From contig NZ_FNVA01000001.1 in assembly GCF_900108185.1 (NCBI RefSeq), positions 1-64,000 on the forward strand: 64,000 bases of DNA. The letters run 5' to 3'. Every line of letters begins with the position of its first letter. Position 1 is the first letter of the stretch. The notes under the pieces are model-generated. The model saw nothing but the letters and a program-made list of their open reading frames with translations, was not told where the DNA came from and did not search any database. Both the position numbers and the translations under genes were made by a program. Below are positions 25,777 through 35,023 of the stretch, one piece after another. This stretch comes from Bryocella elongata (GTDB lineage Bacteria; Acidobacteriota; Terriglobia; Terriglobales; Acidobacteriaceae).

Positions 25777-26976
25777 ATGCTGAAGCAACTGCTCGCCGAT
25801 CGTGAATGCGTTCCTCCGCTGGGCACCATTGATCAGCGATTGCGTCAGTGCAACATCAGCCGGCGTTCATTTCTGGTGTTCTGTACCAGCTTGATGGTTG
25901 CGGCGCCCTATGGGCTGGCGTTGACGGACAAGACCCGGCCTGAAGATGTTGCAGCCGTGCTGGGGAAGGTCATTCGGCCACCCGTCATCTGGTTACACTT
26001 CCAGGACTGCACCGGTTGCACAGAATCACTCCTGCAGACGTCTCACCCTGGCTTTGCCGATCTCATCCTCAACGTCATTTCACTTGAGTACCACGAGACA
26101 CTGATGGCGGGCTCCGGCGCGCAGGCTCGGCAGGCGCTCGATGAGGCCATGCAGAGATACGCAGGCAAATACATCCTCGTGGTGGAAGGTTCGATCCCGA
26201 TGGGGGCTCAAGGGATCTACATGAAGAGCGGTGGCCGCACTGCGATGGAGGTGCTGACTGACGTGGGTGGCAAGGCCGCTGCAATCATCGCGATCGGCTC
26301 CTGCGCCTCGTGGGGTGGCATTCCCTCGGCGGACCCTGATCCTACCGGCGCTGTGGGCGTCGCCGATCTGCTGCCGGACCATTCGATCATCAACATTCCC
26401 GGGTGTCCCCCGAACCCTTACACGATGCTTGGCGTGGTGCTGCAGTACGCAGCCGATGGAACCTTGCCGGAGACGGACGAACAGCGGCGGCCAAAGTTTG
26501 CCTTCGATCGCGATATCCATGAACATTGCCCGCGGCGCGCACACTTCGACGCCGGCAACTTCGTGAAGGTGTACGGAGATGCCGGCCACCGCGAAGGTTG
26601 GTGCCTCTATGAGATGGGTTGCAAAGGGCCAGACACGCATGCCGGCTGCTCGACGCGCCACTTCAATGAGATCCCCGATGTCTGGCCGATCGGAATCGGT
26701 GCACCCTGCATCGGCTGTACCGAGAAGGCCGTGGCATTCAAAGTTCCCATGTTCGAGGTGGTGCAGCTTCACACAATTGCCGCGCCTCCGACAAGCTATG
26801 CCTCCATCACGACGACGCGCGGAACGATAAGTCCTCTGGCCACAGGCCTGGTTGGGCTCGGGGTGGGAGTGCTGGCAACCGGCGGCTACGTTGCCTCGCG
26901 CAAGTTCTCGCGGAAGCAAGACGACGATGATGCACCAGGCGAAGACCCTGGTTCGCATGAGCGGCCCCAACCATGA
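25777..26976 (+). CDS. hybO: [NiFe] hydrogenase small subunit, Hyb type
   Basis: This is the electron-transfer subunit of a periplasm-facing, membrane-bound uptake hydrogenase. A Tat signal (SRRSFLVFC, then a hydrophobic stretch) exports the folded dimer. Iron-sulphur ligands are all visible. The proximal cluster has DCTGCTES, GSCASWGG and PGCPPNP. The distal cluster has EHCPRRAHFDAG, GWCLYEMGC. The medial cluster has GCSTRHFN and APCIGC. The proximal motif CTGC lacks the extra Cys of oxygen-tolerant enzymes. A C-terminal helix (LVGLGVGVLATGGYVAS) anchors it. ATG 25777 is chosen because GGGAG is seven bases upstream; GTG 25771 is too close. The gene overlaps the next by four bases. Similarity to E. 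coli HybO is strong by eye. Confidence 0.95.
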   Translation: MLKQLLADRECVPPLGTIDQRLRQCNISRRSFLVFCTSLMVAAPYGLALTDKTRPEDVAAVLGKVIRPPVIWLHFQDCTGCTESLLQTSHPGFADLILNVISLEYHETLMAGSGAQARQALDEAMQRYAGKYILVVEGSIPMGAQGIYMKSGGRTAMEVLTDVGGKAAAIIAIGSCASWGGIPSADPDPTGAVGVADLLPDHSIINIPGCPPNPYTMLGVVLQYAADGTLPETDEQRRPKFAFDRDIHEHCPRRAHFDAGNFVKVYGDAGHREGWCLYEMGCKGPDTHAGCSTRHFNEIPDVWPIGIGAPCIGCTEKAVAFKVPMFEVVQLHTIAAPPTSYASITTTRGTISPLATGLVGLGVGVLATGGYVASRKFSRKQDDDDAPGEDPGSHERPQP

Positions 26977-27929
26977 ATCTCATGGCCATCCCGATGTCGC
27001 GCCGACAAGCGTTCAAGGTGATGATCGGCTTTGGCGGTACGGTCGCCAGCGTAGTCTTGCCAAAGCCGGCGCTGGCCTCCCCGGAGGAGCATCCAGCGCA
27101 TCCTGTGGCCCCGCCGGATGCTGTCGCCATGCTTTATGACAGCACCATCTGCACCGGCTGCAAGGCCTGCATGCCCGCGTGCAACGAAGCCAATGGCCTG
27201 CCCACCGATACGGTTCTCTCCGGCGGCATCTGGGACATGCCTACGGGGCTGAATGCAAAGACTAAGAACATTATTGAGCTGTATCAGGATCCGCAGTCGA
27301 ACGAGTTCGCGTTCGTCAAGAAGCAGTGCATGCACTGTCTTGATCCCGCGTGCGTGACCGGTTGCCCTTTCGGATCACTGGTGAAGAGAGACCTGGGCGC
27401 GGTCACCTGGAATAGCTCGTTGTGCATCGGTTGCCGCTATTGCGAAGTGGCATGTCCGTTCGAGGTTCCGCAGTTTCAATGGGATTCGTGGAACCCGAAG
27501 ATCGTCAAATGCGAGTTCTGCTACGACCAGCGTCTTAAGGAGAATCTGGAGCCGGCCTGCACGGCAGTGTGCCCAACCGGCGCCGTGATCTTCGGGAAGA
27601 GGGACGCGCTGCTGCACCAGGCCAAGGATCGGATCGCCGCAGCCCCAGGCAAGTACTTCGAGAGCCGTATCTACGGAGAACACGAAGCCGGCGGTACGCA
27701 GGTGCTCTATCTCTCGAATGTCTCCTTCCAGAAGATTGGTCTTCCCAAGCTCGGCCCCACCTCCATTGGTCACTATGCAACGAAGGTCACCTCGAAGATC
27801 TACAAGTGGCTGGGAGGCCCAATCCTGATGGCCGGCGTGCTGGGGTTTGTGATTCGACGCAACTGGAACCGGCATGAGTTGGAGAGGCTGGAGCACGAGA
27901 AGAAGACGGGGTATCCGGACCAGCTATGA
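26973..27929 (+). CDS. hybA: Hydrogenase 4Fe-4S ferredoxin-type subunit HybA
   Basis: This carries electrons from the small subunit towards the membrane quinone site. A Tat signal (SRRQAFKVMIGFGG) is followed by four Cys clusters typical of the HybA/DmsB/NrfC family: CTGCKACMPAC, CMHCLDPACVTGC, CIGCRYCEVAC and the split CEFC...CTAVC. That gives four predicted 4Fe-4S centres. A C-terminal hydrophobic helix (WLGGPILMAGVLGFVI) gives membrane attachment, as in E. coli HybA. The start overlaps the hybO stop (ATGA) and its stop overlaps the hybB start, indicating tight translational coupling. Confidence 0.95.
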   Translation: MNLMAIPMSRRQAFKVMIGFGGTVASVVLPKPALASPEEHPAHPVAPPDAVAMLYDSTICTGCKACMPACNEANGLPTDTVLSGGIWDMPTGLNAKTKNIIELYQDPQSNEFAFVKKQCMHCLDPACVTGCPFGSLVKRDLGAVTWNSSLCIGCRYCEVACPFEVPQFQWDSWNPKIVKCEFCYDQRLKENLEPACTAVCPTGAVIFGKRDALLHQAKDRIAAAPGKYFESRIYGEHEAGGTQVLYLSNVSFQKIGLPKLGPTSIGHYATKVTSKIYKWLGGPILMAGVLGFVIRRNWNRHELERLEHEKKTGYPDQL

Positions 27930-29245
27930 TCCCGACCCCCGCAAGTCCCGACGAGCGAGGCACGACCCTCATCAATCACTGGCAAACGGGCGTGCCAGTG
28001 ACGCAAGGTCCTGTCCTTACGCCGCTGCTCTGCTTCCTGATCGCACTGGCAGCCATCGGACTCATTCTGGCTGGCATCCGCGTCGTGTCACCGCTCGCTC
28101 CATTCTCCGCAATGAACTCCGTTTACGCGTGGGGGATCTGGAAGACGTTCAACGTGATGACGCTGACCGCGCTCGGTTCGGGCCCATTGGCGCTGGGGAT
28201 GGCTGCGTGGGTGTTCAACCGGCAGAAACTGCATGTGGTGATGCGCACTGCGCTTGTTTCGGGATTCCTCTTCTATGCGACCGGTCTCATCGCGCTAGGC
28301 TTCGATGTGGGTAGGCCCTGGAACTTCTACAGCGCCGCCATGCCCTGGCGCTGGAACAGCGAATCGGCGATGCTCGAAATCTCAATTTGCATGCCGCTTT
28401 ACTGCGCAGTCTTCCTGTCATTCGAGATTCTGCCTCTCTTTCTCGAGCGCCTCTACTACACCGGCAATGAAAAGTCGCGAGCGTTCCTTCGTCATATCTC
28501 GCCGCGCATTCGCAAGGTATATCCCTACATGATCATAGGAGCGTACGTCATTCCACTGATGCACCAGTCTTCATTGGGTGGCCTGCTGCTTCTGGCGGGA
28601 GACAAGATCGATCCGCTCTGGCAGTCTCCCGCGATGCCTCTGCTCTATCTCGTCGCCGCGGCCCTTTGCGGCTTTGCCTTCACCACGTTCTTGCTGCTCA
28701 TCGTCTGCCTGCGTTATGGGCGCAAGCTCGATACCGCTGTGCTGGCGGAGTTGGCAAACCTGCTCTGCGGCATGTGCTTTCTGTTCCTGGCGATTCGCGC
28801 CATCGACCTTGTGTGGCGGGGACAGATCCACGCAGCGTTCGCGCTGAACGAGATGAGCCTGCTCTTTCTGCTTGAAACATCGCTTATCTTGTTGCCAGCC
28901 GTTGCTCTTCGTTTTCGCCGCGTTCGCGAAACACCGCGTGCGCTGCTGAATACATCCGCCCTCGCCTGCGCCGGTGGTATGTTGTATCGGTTCATCCCCA
29001 CGTCCATCGCCTACTCGCCCATGCGCAGTACCAGCTACTTTCCGTCAGTCCCTGAACTGGTGATGGCCGTTGGCTACATCTCGCTGGGCATCGTCGCGTT
29101 CGTCTTCGCGATCAACTACTTCGCCGTATTGCCCGGAGAGGCCAGCAGCTGGGATCATGCGTTTCGTCCGTTTGGATGGACGCGCCCAAGTTTGGCCAGA
29201 GCTGTGACTGTGAGCCCGGCAATCGCATCAGAGACAGGAGCTTGA
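27926..29245 (+). CDS. hybB: Hydrogenase membrane subunit HybB (NrfD/PsrC family)
   Basis: A 439-residue integral membrane protein with about ten hydrophobic helices and no haem motif. It resembles HybB of the NrfD family, which binds quinone and, in Hyb enzymes, links H2 oxidation to the quinone pool. Typical pieces are the helix after TQGPVLTPLL, NSVYAWGIWKTFNVMTL, a GFDVGRPWNFY loop and YMIIGAYVIPLMHQSSLGG, with conserved polar residues for quinone and proton handling. It lies between hybA and the large subunit, as in E. coli hybOABC, and overlaps both neighbours. Confidence 0.93.
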   Translation: MIPTPASPDERGTTLINHWQTGVPVTQGPVLTPLLCFLIALAAIGLILAGIRVVSPLAPFSAMNSVYAWGIWKTFNVMTLTALGSGPLALGMAAWVFNRQKLHVVMRTALVSGFLFYATGLIALGFDVGRPWNFYSAAMPWRWNSESAMLEISICMPLYCAVFLSFEILPLFLERLYYTGNEKSRAFLRHISPRIRKVYPYMIIGAYVIPLMHQSSLGGLLLLAGDKIDPLWQSPAMPLLYLVAAALCGFAFTTFLLLIVCLRYGRKLDTAVLAELANLLCGMCFLFLAIRAIDLVWRGQIHAAFALNEMSLLFLLETSLILLPAVALRFRRVRETPRALLNTSALACAGGMLYRFIPTSIAYSPMRSTSYFPSVPELVMAVGYISLGIVAFVFAINYFAVLPGEASSWDHAFRPFGWTRPSLARAVTVSPAIASETGA

Positions 29246-30942
29246 TGGCACGCATTTCTATCGACCCGGTGACGCGCATCGAGGGGCATCTGCGTATTGA
29301 TGTCGAAGTGGATGGCGGCGTGGTCAACAAGGCCTGGGCCAGCTGTACGATGTGGCGAGGCCTCGAGACGATACTGCGCGGGCGCGATGCGCGCGAGGGC
29401 TGGGTCTTCGCACAGCGTTTCTGTGGCGTATGCACAACCGTTCATGCAGTCGCTTCAGTGCGGGCAGTAGAGGATGCTCTCTCGCTTGAGATCCCACCGA
29501 ACGCCCAGTACATTCGCAATCTCATCCTCATCGGACATGCGCTGCACGATCACATCGTGCACTTCTATCACCTCTCCGCGCTGGATTTCGTGGACATCAT
29601 GCAGATACCGAAAGCGGATCCAGCCAAAGCCGCATCCATCGCAGAGGCTTCGAGCTCGTGGGCAGGCAACTCTAGGACGGAGCTTGCAGCGGTGCAGACC
29701 AAGGTGAAAGGCCTCGTCGCCAGTGGTCAACTCGGCATCTTTTCGCATGGCTACTGGGGCCATCCCGCGATGAAGCTCAGTCCGGAAGTGAACCTCATTC
29801 TCTTTTCTCACTATCTTCAGGCGCTGGATTTCCAGCGTAAGTCCTGCCAGGTGGTTGCAATTCTTGGCGGCAAGACGCCACACATCCAGAACCTTGCTGT
29901 CGGCGGCGTGATGAACGCCATCAACCTCAACAGCCTCGCAACAATGAATATGGATCGGCTAGGCATGCTGCAATCGATCCTTGAAGACCTCATCCCATTT
30001 GTGCAGCAGGTGTTTCTCGCTGACACCTGCCTTCTTGCCGCGTACTATCCGGAATACCTGCACATTGGACGCGGCGTCGCCAACTATCTCGCTGTGCCCG
30101 ATCTTCCGCTGGATGCAAAGGCAAGTAAGTTTGACCTTCCCGGCGGCGTAATCTTGAATGGTGATCTCGCAGGAGTGCGCCCTATCGTCAACTGGCAGGA
30201 CACGGAGTTTCGCAAAGCCGTCACAGAGGACTCCACGCATGCCTGGTATCAAGGTGCCGGACCGCTGCAGCCTTACAAGGGCCAGCAGATCCCCGACTAC
30301 ACAGACTTCAGGGAAGATGCCAAGTACACCTGGGTAAAGGCGCCGCGCTACAACGGAAGCCCCATGCAGGCCGGCCCTCTCGCCAATGTCTTAGTGGGAT
30401 ATTCGAGTGGTCACAAGCTCACGCGCAAGTGGACGGACATCGCCTTCCAGCGAATCGCCGCGGTGGATGGGCTGAAGGTTACGCCCAACGATCTTCAGTC
30501 GACGATGGGCCGTTATCTCGCCCGTTCCATCCGTTCGGCGATGCTCTCTGACCTCGCCCTCGAACATCTGCAGTTGCTGACGACCAACATACTCAATGGT
30601 GATGACACCACCTATAACGCACCCCAGTTTCCCAAGGGAGAGATCATGGGAATGGGGATGCACGAAGCGCCGCGTGGAGCACTTTCGCATTGGGTCGTCA
30701 TCGACAAAGGTTCGTTTACCAACTACCAGGCAGTTGTTCCCACGACCTGGAACGCGAGCCCCCGGGATGAAAACGGTGTTCCAGGGCCCTACGAGACGTC
30801 GCTGGTCGGAAGCCCTGTCGTCGATGCAGAGAAGCCGCTGGAAGTGCTTCGCACGGTTCATTCCTTCGACCCTTGCATGGCTTGTTCCTGCCACACAATG
30901 GACGCAACAGGAAACGAAGTGGCACAGGTGAAAGTCCAGTGA
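29245..30942 (+). CDS. hybC: [NiFe] hydrogenase large (catalytic) subunit HybC
   Basis: This holds the NiFe active site that splits H2 into protons and electrons. Both metal-binding Cys pairs are present: RFCGVCTTVH (C60, C63) near the N-terminus and DPCMACSCH (C544, C547) near the end. After His550 there is a 15-residue tail that the maturation protease should remove after nickel insertion. The start ATG overlaps the hybB stop (TGATG) with AGGAG just upstream. A longer in-frame extension from 29176 overlaps hybB and is not supported. Family: group 1 uptake enzyme, Hyb-like (1c) by gene order and motifs. No own signal; it should be co-exported with HybO. Confidence 0.95.
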   Translation: MARISIDPVTRIEGHLRIDVEVDGGVVNKAWASCTMWRGLETILRGRDAREGWVFAQRFCGVCTTVHAVASVRAVEDALSLEIPPNAQYIRNLILIGHALHDHIVHFYHLSALDFVDIMQIPKADPAKAASIAEASSSWAGNSRTELAAVQTKVKGLVASGQLGIFSHGYWGHPAMKLSPEVNLILFSHYLQALDFQRKSCQVVAILGGKTPHIQNLAVGGVMNAINLNSLATMNMDRLGMLQSILEDLIPFVQQVFLADTCLLAAYYPEYLHIGRGVANYLAVPDLPLDAKASKFDLPGGVILNGDLAGVRPIVNWQDTEFRKAVTEDSTHAWYQGAGPLQPYKGQQIPDYTDFREDAKYTWVKAPRYNGSPMQAGPLANVLVGYSSGHKLTRKWTDIAFQRIAAVDGLKVTPNDLQSTMGRYLARSIRSAMLSDLALEHLQLLTTNILNGDDTTYNAPQFPKGEIMGMGMHEAPRGALSHWVVIDKGSFTNYQAVVPTTWNASPRDENGVPGPYETSLVGSPVVDAEKPLEVLRTVHSFDPCMACSCHTMDATGNEVAQVKVQ

Positions 30943-31508
30943 CTACGATCTCCGTGATTGGACTGGGAAACATCTTCCTTGGCGATGATGGCTTCGGGCC
31001 GGTTGCCATCGAAAGCTTTCGTTGTGAGTACGAATGGCCTCCGCATGTGGATGTTCTTGATCTTGGAACGCCTGGGCTCGATCTGGCACCCTACCTCTAC
31101 GACAAAGAGCTTGTGGTCATGGTCGATGCAGTCCATGCGGATGCGGCAGTGGGAACACTCTCGATCTTTCAGGAAGAGGACTTTGTCTCGCAACGGGCAA
31201 AGCTCCGCATCACCGGCCACGATCCGGGACTATGGGAGACGCTGGCACACCTTCGACTGGCCGGACATGCCCCTTCGGAGCTCATTATCGTGGGTGTCAA
31301 TCCGAAAGCCTGCAATTTCGCTGACGGCATCAGCGACGAAGTTTGGAGCACGGCATCGCGTGCCTCCGAGATGATCGCGATCTTGCTTCTCGAACGCGGG
31401 ATCGCTTGCTTCCCGCGTCGAAAGCCTGGGGTGCCCAACCTCTGGTGGTTGCGGATGCTATCGGCCGACAGTTCTGCGGAACTACCGGGAGCTTCTACGA
31501 ATGCATGA
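30939..31508 (+). CDS. hybD: Hydrogenase maturation protease (HybD/HyaD family)
   Basis: This endopeptidase removes the C-terminal tail of the large subunit after nickel loading. The N-terminal signature VIGLGNIFLGDDGFGPVAIE carries the first acidic nickel-sensing residue. VVMVDAVHAD and the TGHDPGL segment provide the further Asp and His ligands of this family. Start GTG 30939 overlaps the hybC stop by four bases. It is 189 residues, slightly longer than E. coli HybD (about 164) because of a C-terminal tail containing a Cys and a Trp-rich stretch. The stop overlaps the hypA start. Confidence 0.9.
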   Translation: MTTISVIGLGNIFLGDDGFGPVAIESFRCEYEWPPHVDVLDLGTPGLDLAPYLYDKELVVMVDAVHADAAVGTLSIFQEEDFVSQRAKLRITGHDPGLWETLAHLRLAGHAPSELIIVGVNPKACNFADGISDEVWSTASRASEMIAILLLERGIACFPRRKPGVPNLWWLRMLSADSSAELPGASTNA

Positions 31509-31905
31509 GATCTCGATTGCCGAGAGTATTGTTCAGATCGCTGAAGCAAAAGCGCGCGAGCAGAACGCGCAATCGATCCAGATCATCAAGCTGCGACTGG
31601 GGACGTTTACAACAATCGTCCCTGAAGCTCTCCAGTTTGCCTTCGAGATCGCTCGCCAGGACACGCTGTCCTGCAACGCCCAGCTCGACATCGAAATCGT
31701 ACCCATGACCATGCGCTGTGTCGTTTGCGACGCGACAATGCAACCCGTGTGCGGACTCTGTCTCTTCTGTGAGCAATGCGGCTTTCCGTTGAAGATCATC
31801 TCTGGAGAAGAGCTCCAGGTCGAGTACATCGAAGTGGATTCGGAGAAGGAGGAGGCACCATGGAATCGACGCCAGGACGAATTTCGGTCCAGACCCATGT
31901 ACTGA
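31501..31905 (+). CDS. hypA: Hydrogenase nickel-insertion protein HypA/HybF
   Basis: A small nickel metallochaperone. The N-terminus MHEISIAESIV contains His2, the nickel ligand. The zinc-binding loop shows CVVC and CEQC pairs, with CGLC between, as in HypA. Residues after 110 form a polar tail (KEEAPWNRRQDEFRSRPMY) not usual in the family; this tail overlaps the hypB gene. It works with HypB to load nickel into HybC. It is in the middle of the overlapping maturation operon. Confidence 0.92.
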   Translation: MHEISIAESIVQIAEAKAREQNAQSIQIIKLRLGTFTTIVPEALQFAFEIARQDTLSCNAQLDIEIVPMTMRCVVCDATMQPVCGLCLFCEQCGFPLKIISGEELQVEYIEVDSEKEEAPWNRRQDEFRSRPMY

Positions 31906-32576
31906 ACGCTAATCAACAAACAGCCGCGGCGAACCGCGAGCGATTTGCCACGGAAGGCCTGCTGGTGATGAACCTGATGTCAGCCCCCGGAGCTGGCAAG
32001 ACGACGCTTCTCGAAGCAACGATCAAAGCCCTTCAAGGTCAATTCCAACTCGCTGTCATCGAGGGTGATCTGCAGACTGACCTCGACGCCCAGCGAATCG
32101 AGGCCCTCGGAGTCCGTGCATACCAGATCACCACGGGAACCGTGTGTCATTTGGATGCTCGAATGGTGGCGCGCGCGCTTGACGCATTTCCCATCAGCGG
32201 CCTGGACCTTCTGGTCGTCGAAAATGTCGGAAACCTTATCTGTCCTGCATCGTTCGACCTGGGAGAAGGCCTCCGCGTGGTGGTATGCAGTGTTGCGGAA
32301 GGAGCGGAGAAGCCAAAGAAATACCCTGTCATGTTCAATAAAGCCAATGTCGTCCTGATCAATAAGATCGATCTCGCTGCCGCATCGGGCGCGGACCTAA
32401 ACGAACTCATGACCAACGTCCGAGACGTCAATCCCGATGCCACCATCTTTGCCCTTTCCTCACGGACGGGCGAAGGCATGGGGGCATGGATACATTGGCT
32501 TCAACAGGCGGTAGAACTCCGCGCTGTCCCAGTAATGGCCGGGATGTCATCGCGACGTCTCGGTCCTGCTTTGTAA
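31860..32576 (+). CDS. hypB: Hydrogenase nickel-incorporation GTPase HypB
   Basis: A 238-residue SIMIBI-class GTPase that drives nickel delivery. The P-loop is SAPGAGKTTLLEA, with VIEGDLQTDLDA, the dimer metal site GTVCHLDARM, and NKIDLAA for guanine binding. It lacks the N-terminal CxxCGC nickel motif of E. coli HypB and any His-rich stretch, so it is the short form without nickel storage. A very strong ribosome site (GGAGGAGG) precedes ATG 31860, which lies inside the end of hypA. It pairs functionally with HypA. Confidence 0.93.
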   Translation: MESTPGRISVQTHVLNANQQTAAANRERFATEGLLVMNLMSAPGAGKTTLLEATIKALQGQFQLAVIEGDLQTDLDAQRIEALGVRAYQITTGTVCHLDARMVARALDAFPISGLDLLVVENVGNLICPASFDLGEGLRVVVCSVAEGAEKPKKYPVMFNKANVVLINKIDLAAASGADLNELMTNVRDVNPDATIFALSSRTGEGMGAWIHWLQQAVELRAVPVMAGMSSRRLGPAL

Positions 32577-32606
32577 TGCACCAACGATGATCCGCAGGGG
32601 ACGACT

Positions 32607-32867
32607 ATGTGTCTGGCTGTGCCAGGAAAGATTGTGAGCATTCAAGTCGAAGAATACTTGGGCCTGCGACGAGGACAGATCGACTTCGGAGGCATTCGCA
32701 AGGAAGTGTGCCTTGACTACACGCCTGAAGCTCTGGTGGGAGACTTCGTTATGGTCCATGTCGGATTTGCCTTGTCGATTGTGAACGAAGTCGAGGCGCA
32801 TCGGGTCTTCGCAGCGCTGCGAGAGTTCGATCTGCTTGAGGACCTCGAAACGCCGGGGGCAGGATAA
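32607..32867 (+). CDS. hypC: Hydrogenase assembly chaperone HypC
   Basis: An 86-residue HypC/HybG-family protein. It begins [10 protein letters not shown]; Cys2 and the following AVPGK motif bind the Fe(CN)2CO fragment and HypD. The remaining OB-like barrel includes [18 protein letters not shown] and [12 protein letters not shown], as expected. It ferries the iron centre from the HypCD complex to the large-subunit precursor. Thirty bases separate it from hypB and five from hypD. Confidence 0.95.
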   Translation: MCLAVPGKIVSIQVEEYLGLRRGQIDFGGIRKEVCLDYTPEALVGDFVMVHVGFALSIVNEVEAHRVFAALREFDLLEDLETPGAG

Positions 32868-32872
32868 GTCGG

Positions 32873-34003
32873 ATGAGATACCTCGACGAGTACCGGGACT
32901 ACGACTCCGTCCAGCGCATGGCACAGGAGATTCGCCGTGTCTCGAATCGCCCATGGACGCTGATGGAGGTCTGCGGTGGACAGACCCACACCATCGTCAA
33001 GAGCGGTCTACAGGAATTGCTGCCCGCATCGATCACTCTCGTCCATGGTCCTGGTTGCCCGGTCTGCGTCACTCCTATCTCCATGATCGATCGAGCGGTA
33101 GCCACGGCACTCTTGCCCGAGGTCATCCTCTGTTCCTTTGGGGATATGCTTCGTGTGCCCGGTTCTACGCAGAGCCTGCTCGACGCCAAATCTCTTGGCG
33201 CCGATGTCCGTATTGTTTATTCGCCCCTAGATGCTCTGAAGTTGGCTCGGTCCAATCCTCAACGCGAGGTCGTCTTCTTCGCGGTCGGCTTCGAAACGAC
33301 TGCCCCAGCGAATGCCATGACGGTGTGGCAGGCTTGTCGCGAGAAGCTTTCCAATCTATCGATGCTGGTCTCGCACGTCCTCGTGCCGCCAGCTATGGAA
33401 GCTGTGCTCTCGTCTCCTCAATGCCAGGTCCAGGGCTTTCTCGCGGCAGGACACGCCTGCATGGTTACAGGCTACGAAGAGTACTTTTCGATCAGCCGAA
33501 GGTTTCGGGTTCCGATTGTCGTCACAGGGTTCGAACCGCTCGATCTTCTCGAAGGTGTGCTGATGCTGGTGCGGCAGCTTGAACACGGATGTGCCGAGGT
33601 CGCGAACCAATACACACGCGCTGTAGCAAGGGAAGGGAATCGGGCCGCACAAGAGAGGGTGTCTGAGGTCTTTGAGGTGACAGACCGCGCGTGGCGTGGC
33701 ATCGGCGAGATCGCTGGAAGTGGATTGCGCTTGCGAGAGACCTACCGGAGCTTCGATGCCGAGGCGAAATTCGATCTGCAACTCGAAGACCCAACAGAGT
33801 CTCCGGAGTGCATCGCCGGCCTCGTCTTGCAAGGTCTGCGCAGGCCCTACGACTGCCCCGCGTTTGGCACGCGTTGCACTCCGGATGCCCCGCTGGGCGC
33901 TCCTATGGTCTCGTCGGAAGGTGCGTGCGCCGCCTACTTTCACTTTGGAAGGAGCAAGGACGATGCCGACCTTTACATGCCCGTTGCCGCTGCCAACCCG
34001 TGA
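32873..34003 (+). CDS. hypD: Hydrogenase Fe-cyanide assembly protein HypD
   Basis: This is the scaffold on which Fe(CN)2CO is built, with HypC. It has the expected motifs in order: MEVCGGQTH (iron/thiol site), [11 protein letters not shown] (redox Cys pair), [36 protein letters not shown] and the C-terminal 4Fe-4S ligands around [29 protein letters not shown]. It is 376 residues, full length. Its 3' end overlaps the start of hypE by 41 bases. Confidence 0.95.
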   Translation: MRYLDEYRDYDSVQRMAQEIRRVSNRPWTLMEVCGGQTHTIVKSGLQELLPASITLVHGPGCPVCVTPISMIDRAVATALLPEVILCSFGDMLRVPGSTQSLLDAKSLGADVRIVYSPLDALKLARSNPQREVVFFAVGFETTAPANAMTVWQACREKLSNLSMLVSHVLVPPAMEAVLSSPQCQVQGFLAAGHACMVTGYEEYFSISRRFRVPIVVTGFEPLDLLEGVLMLVRQLEHGCAEVANQYTRAVAREGNRAAQERVSEVFEVTDRAWRGIGEIAGSGLRLRETYRSFDAEAKFDLQLEDPTESPECIAGLVLQGLRRPYDCPAFGTRCTPDAPLGAPMVSSEGACAAYFHFGRSKDDADLYMPVAAANP

Positions 34004-35015
34004 ACGGATTCTGCTGGCTCACGGTGGCGGTGGTCGACTGACAAATCAACTTCTCGAAGAGATATTCCTTCCTGCGTTCGCCAACACAGCCCTCGAAGCA
34101 CGTCATGACGGAGCATTGCTCTCGGTAGGTGGCGCCAGGCTTGCCATGACGACCGACAGCTATGTCGTCCAGCCATTAGTGTTCCCAGGAGGGACGATTG
34201 GTGACCTCGCCGTCAACGGAACCGTTAACGATCTTGCGATGTGTGGCGCACGCCCCATGGCTCTCAGTGCCGGATTCATCCTCGAGGAGGGGCTAGCCAT
34301 GGATACCCTCCGTCAGGTGGTTTTCTCCATGCGCGATGCCGCAATGATGGCTCACGTGCCCATCGTGACCGGAGACACGAAGGTGGTGGACAAGGGAAAG
34401 GGCGACGGGATCTTCATCAACACGTCAGGCATCGGTGTGGTGGTTGCGCCAGGACCGATTGGTCCCCAGTCCGTTCGAGCCGGCGATGTCGTCCTCGTGA
34501 GTGGAGATCTTGGAGCTCACGGAATCGCGATCCTCTCCGTGCGCGAAGGGCTCCAGTTCGAGGGCCCGATGCTCAGCGACACAGCGTGCCTCTGGCCCGC
34601 TGTCGAGGCACTACTCAGTGCCGGCATCGAGATCCATTGTCTGCGAGATCTTACCCGTGGGGGCTTGTCCTCTGCGCTCAATGAGATTGCTTCAGCCGCA
34701 GGACTTCACATCATGGTGCAGGAGGCTCTTATCCCGGTCTCGGCTGTCGTCCGAGGTGCGTGTGAACTGCTTGGCCTCGATCCACTCTACGTCGCCAATG
34801 AGGGACGCTTCGCCGTCTTTATCGCCGAGAAAGACGCTGACCGTGCGCTCACAATCCTTCGCGCACAAAGTGTCTCCGCGGGTGCCGTGCAGGTTGGCAT
34901 GGTCCATGAACGAAAGTCCGATAGGAGTTCAGGGATCGTTACCCTTCGCAGCCGTATCGGAGGCCACCGGGTGCTCGACATGATGTCGGGGGAACAGCTT
35001 CCGAGGATCTGCTGA
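33963..35015 (+). CDS. hypE: Hydrogenase carbamoyl-dehydratase HypE
   Basis: This converts the carbamoylated C-terminal Cys to thiocyanate, giving the cyanide ligands of the iron. PurM/AIR-synthase-like fold with ATP site: [56 protein letters not shown] and [12 protein letters not shown]-like text ([11 protein letters not shown]). It ends exactly in PRIC, the conserved carbamoylation tail. ATG 33963 has AAGGAGCAAGGA directly upstream. It closes the operon. HypF, which supplies the carbamoyl group, is not in this window. Only 8 bases separate its stop from the stop of the convergent mtrB-like gene. Confidence 0.95.
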   Translation: MPTFTCPLPLPTRERILLAHGGGGRLTNQLLEEIFLPAFANTALEARHDGALLSVGGARLAMTTDSYVVQPLVFPGGTIGDLAVNGTVNDLAMCGARPMALSAGFILEEGLAMDTLRQVVFSMRDAAMMAHVPIVTGDTKVVDKGKGDGIFINTSGIGVVVAPGPIGPQSVRAGDVVLVSGDLGAHGIAILSVREGLQFEGPMLSDTACLWPAVEALLSAGIEIHCLRDLTRGGLSSALNEIASAAGLHIMVQEALIPVSAVVRGACELLGLDPLYVANEGRFAVFIAEKDADRALTILRAQSVSAGAVQVGMVHERKSDRSSGIVTLRSRIGGHRVLDMMSGEQLPRIC

Positions 35016-35023
35016 TGATGTTG

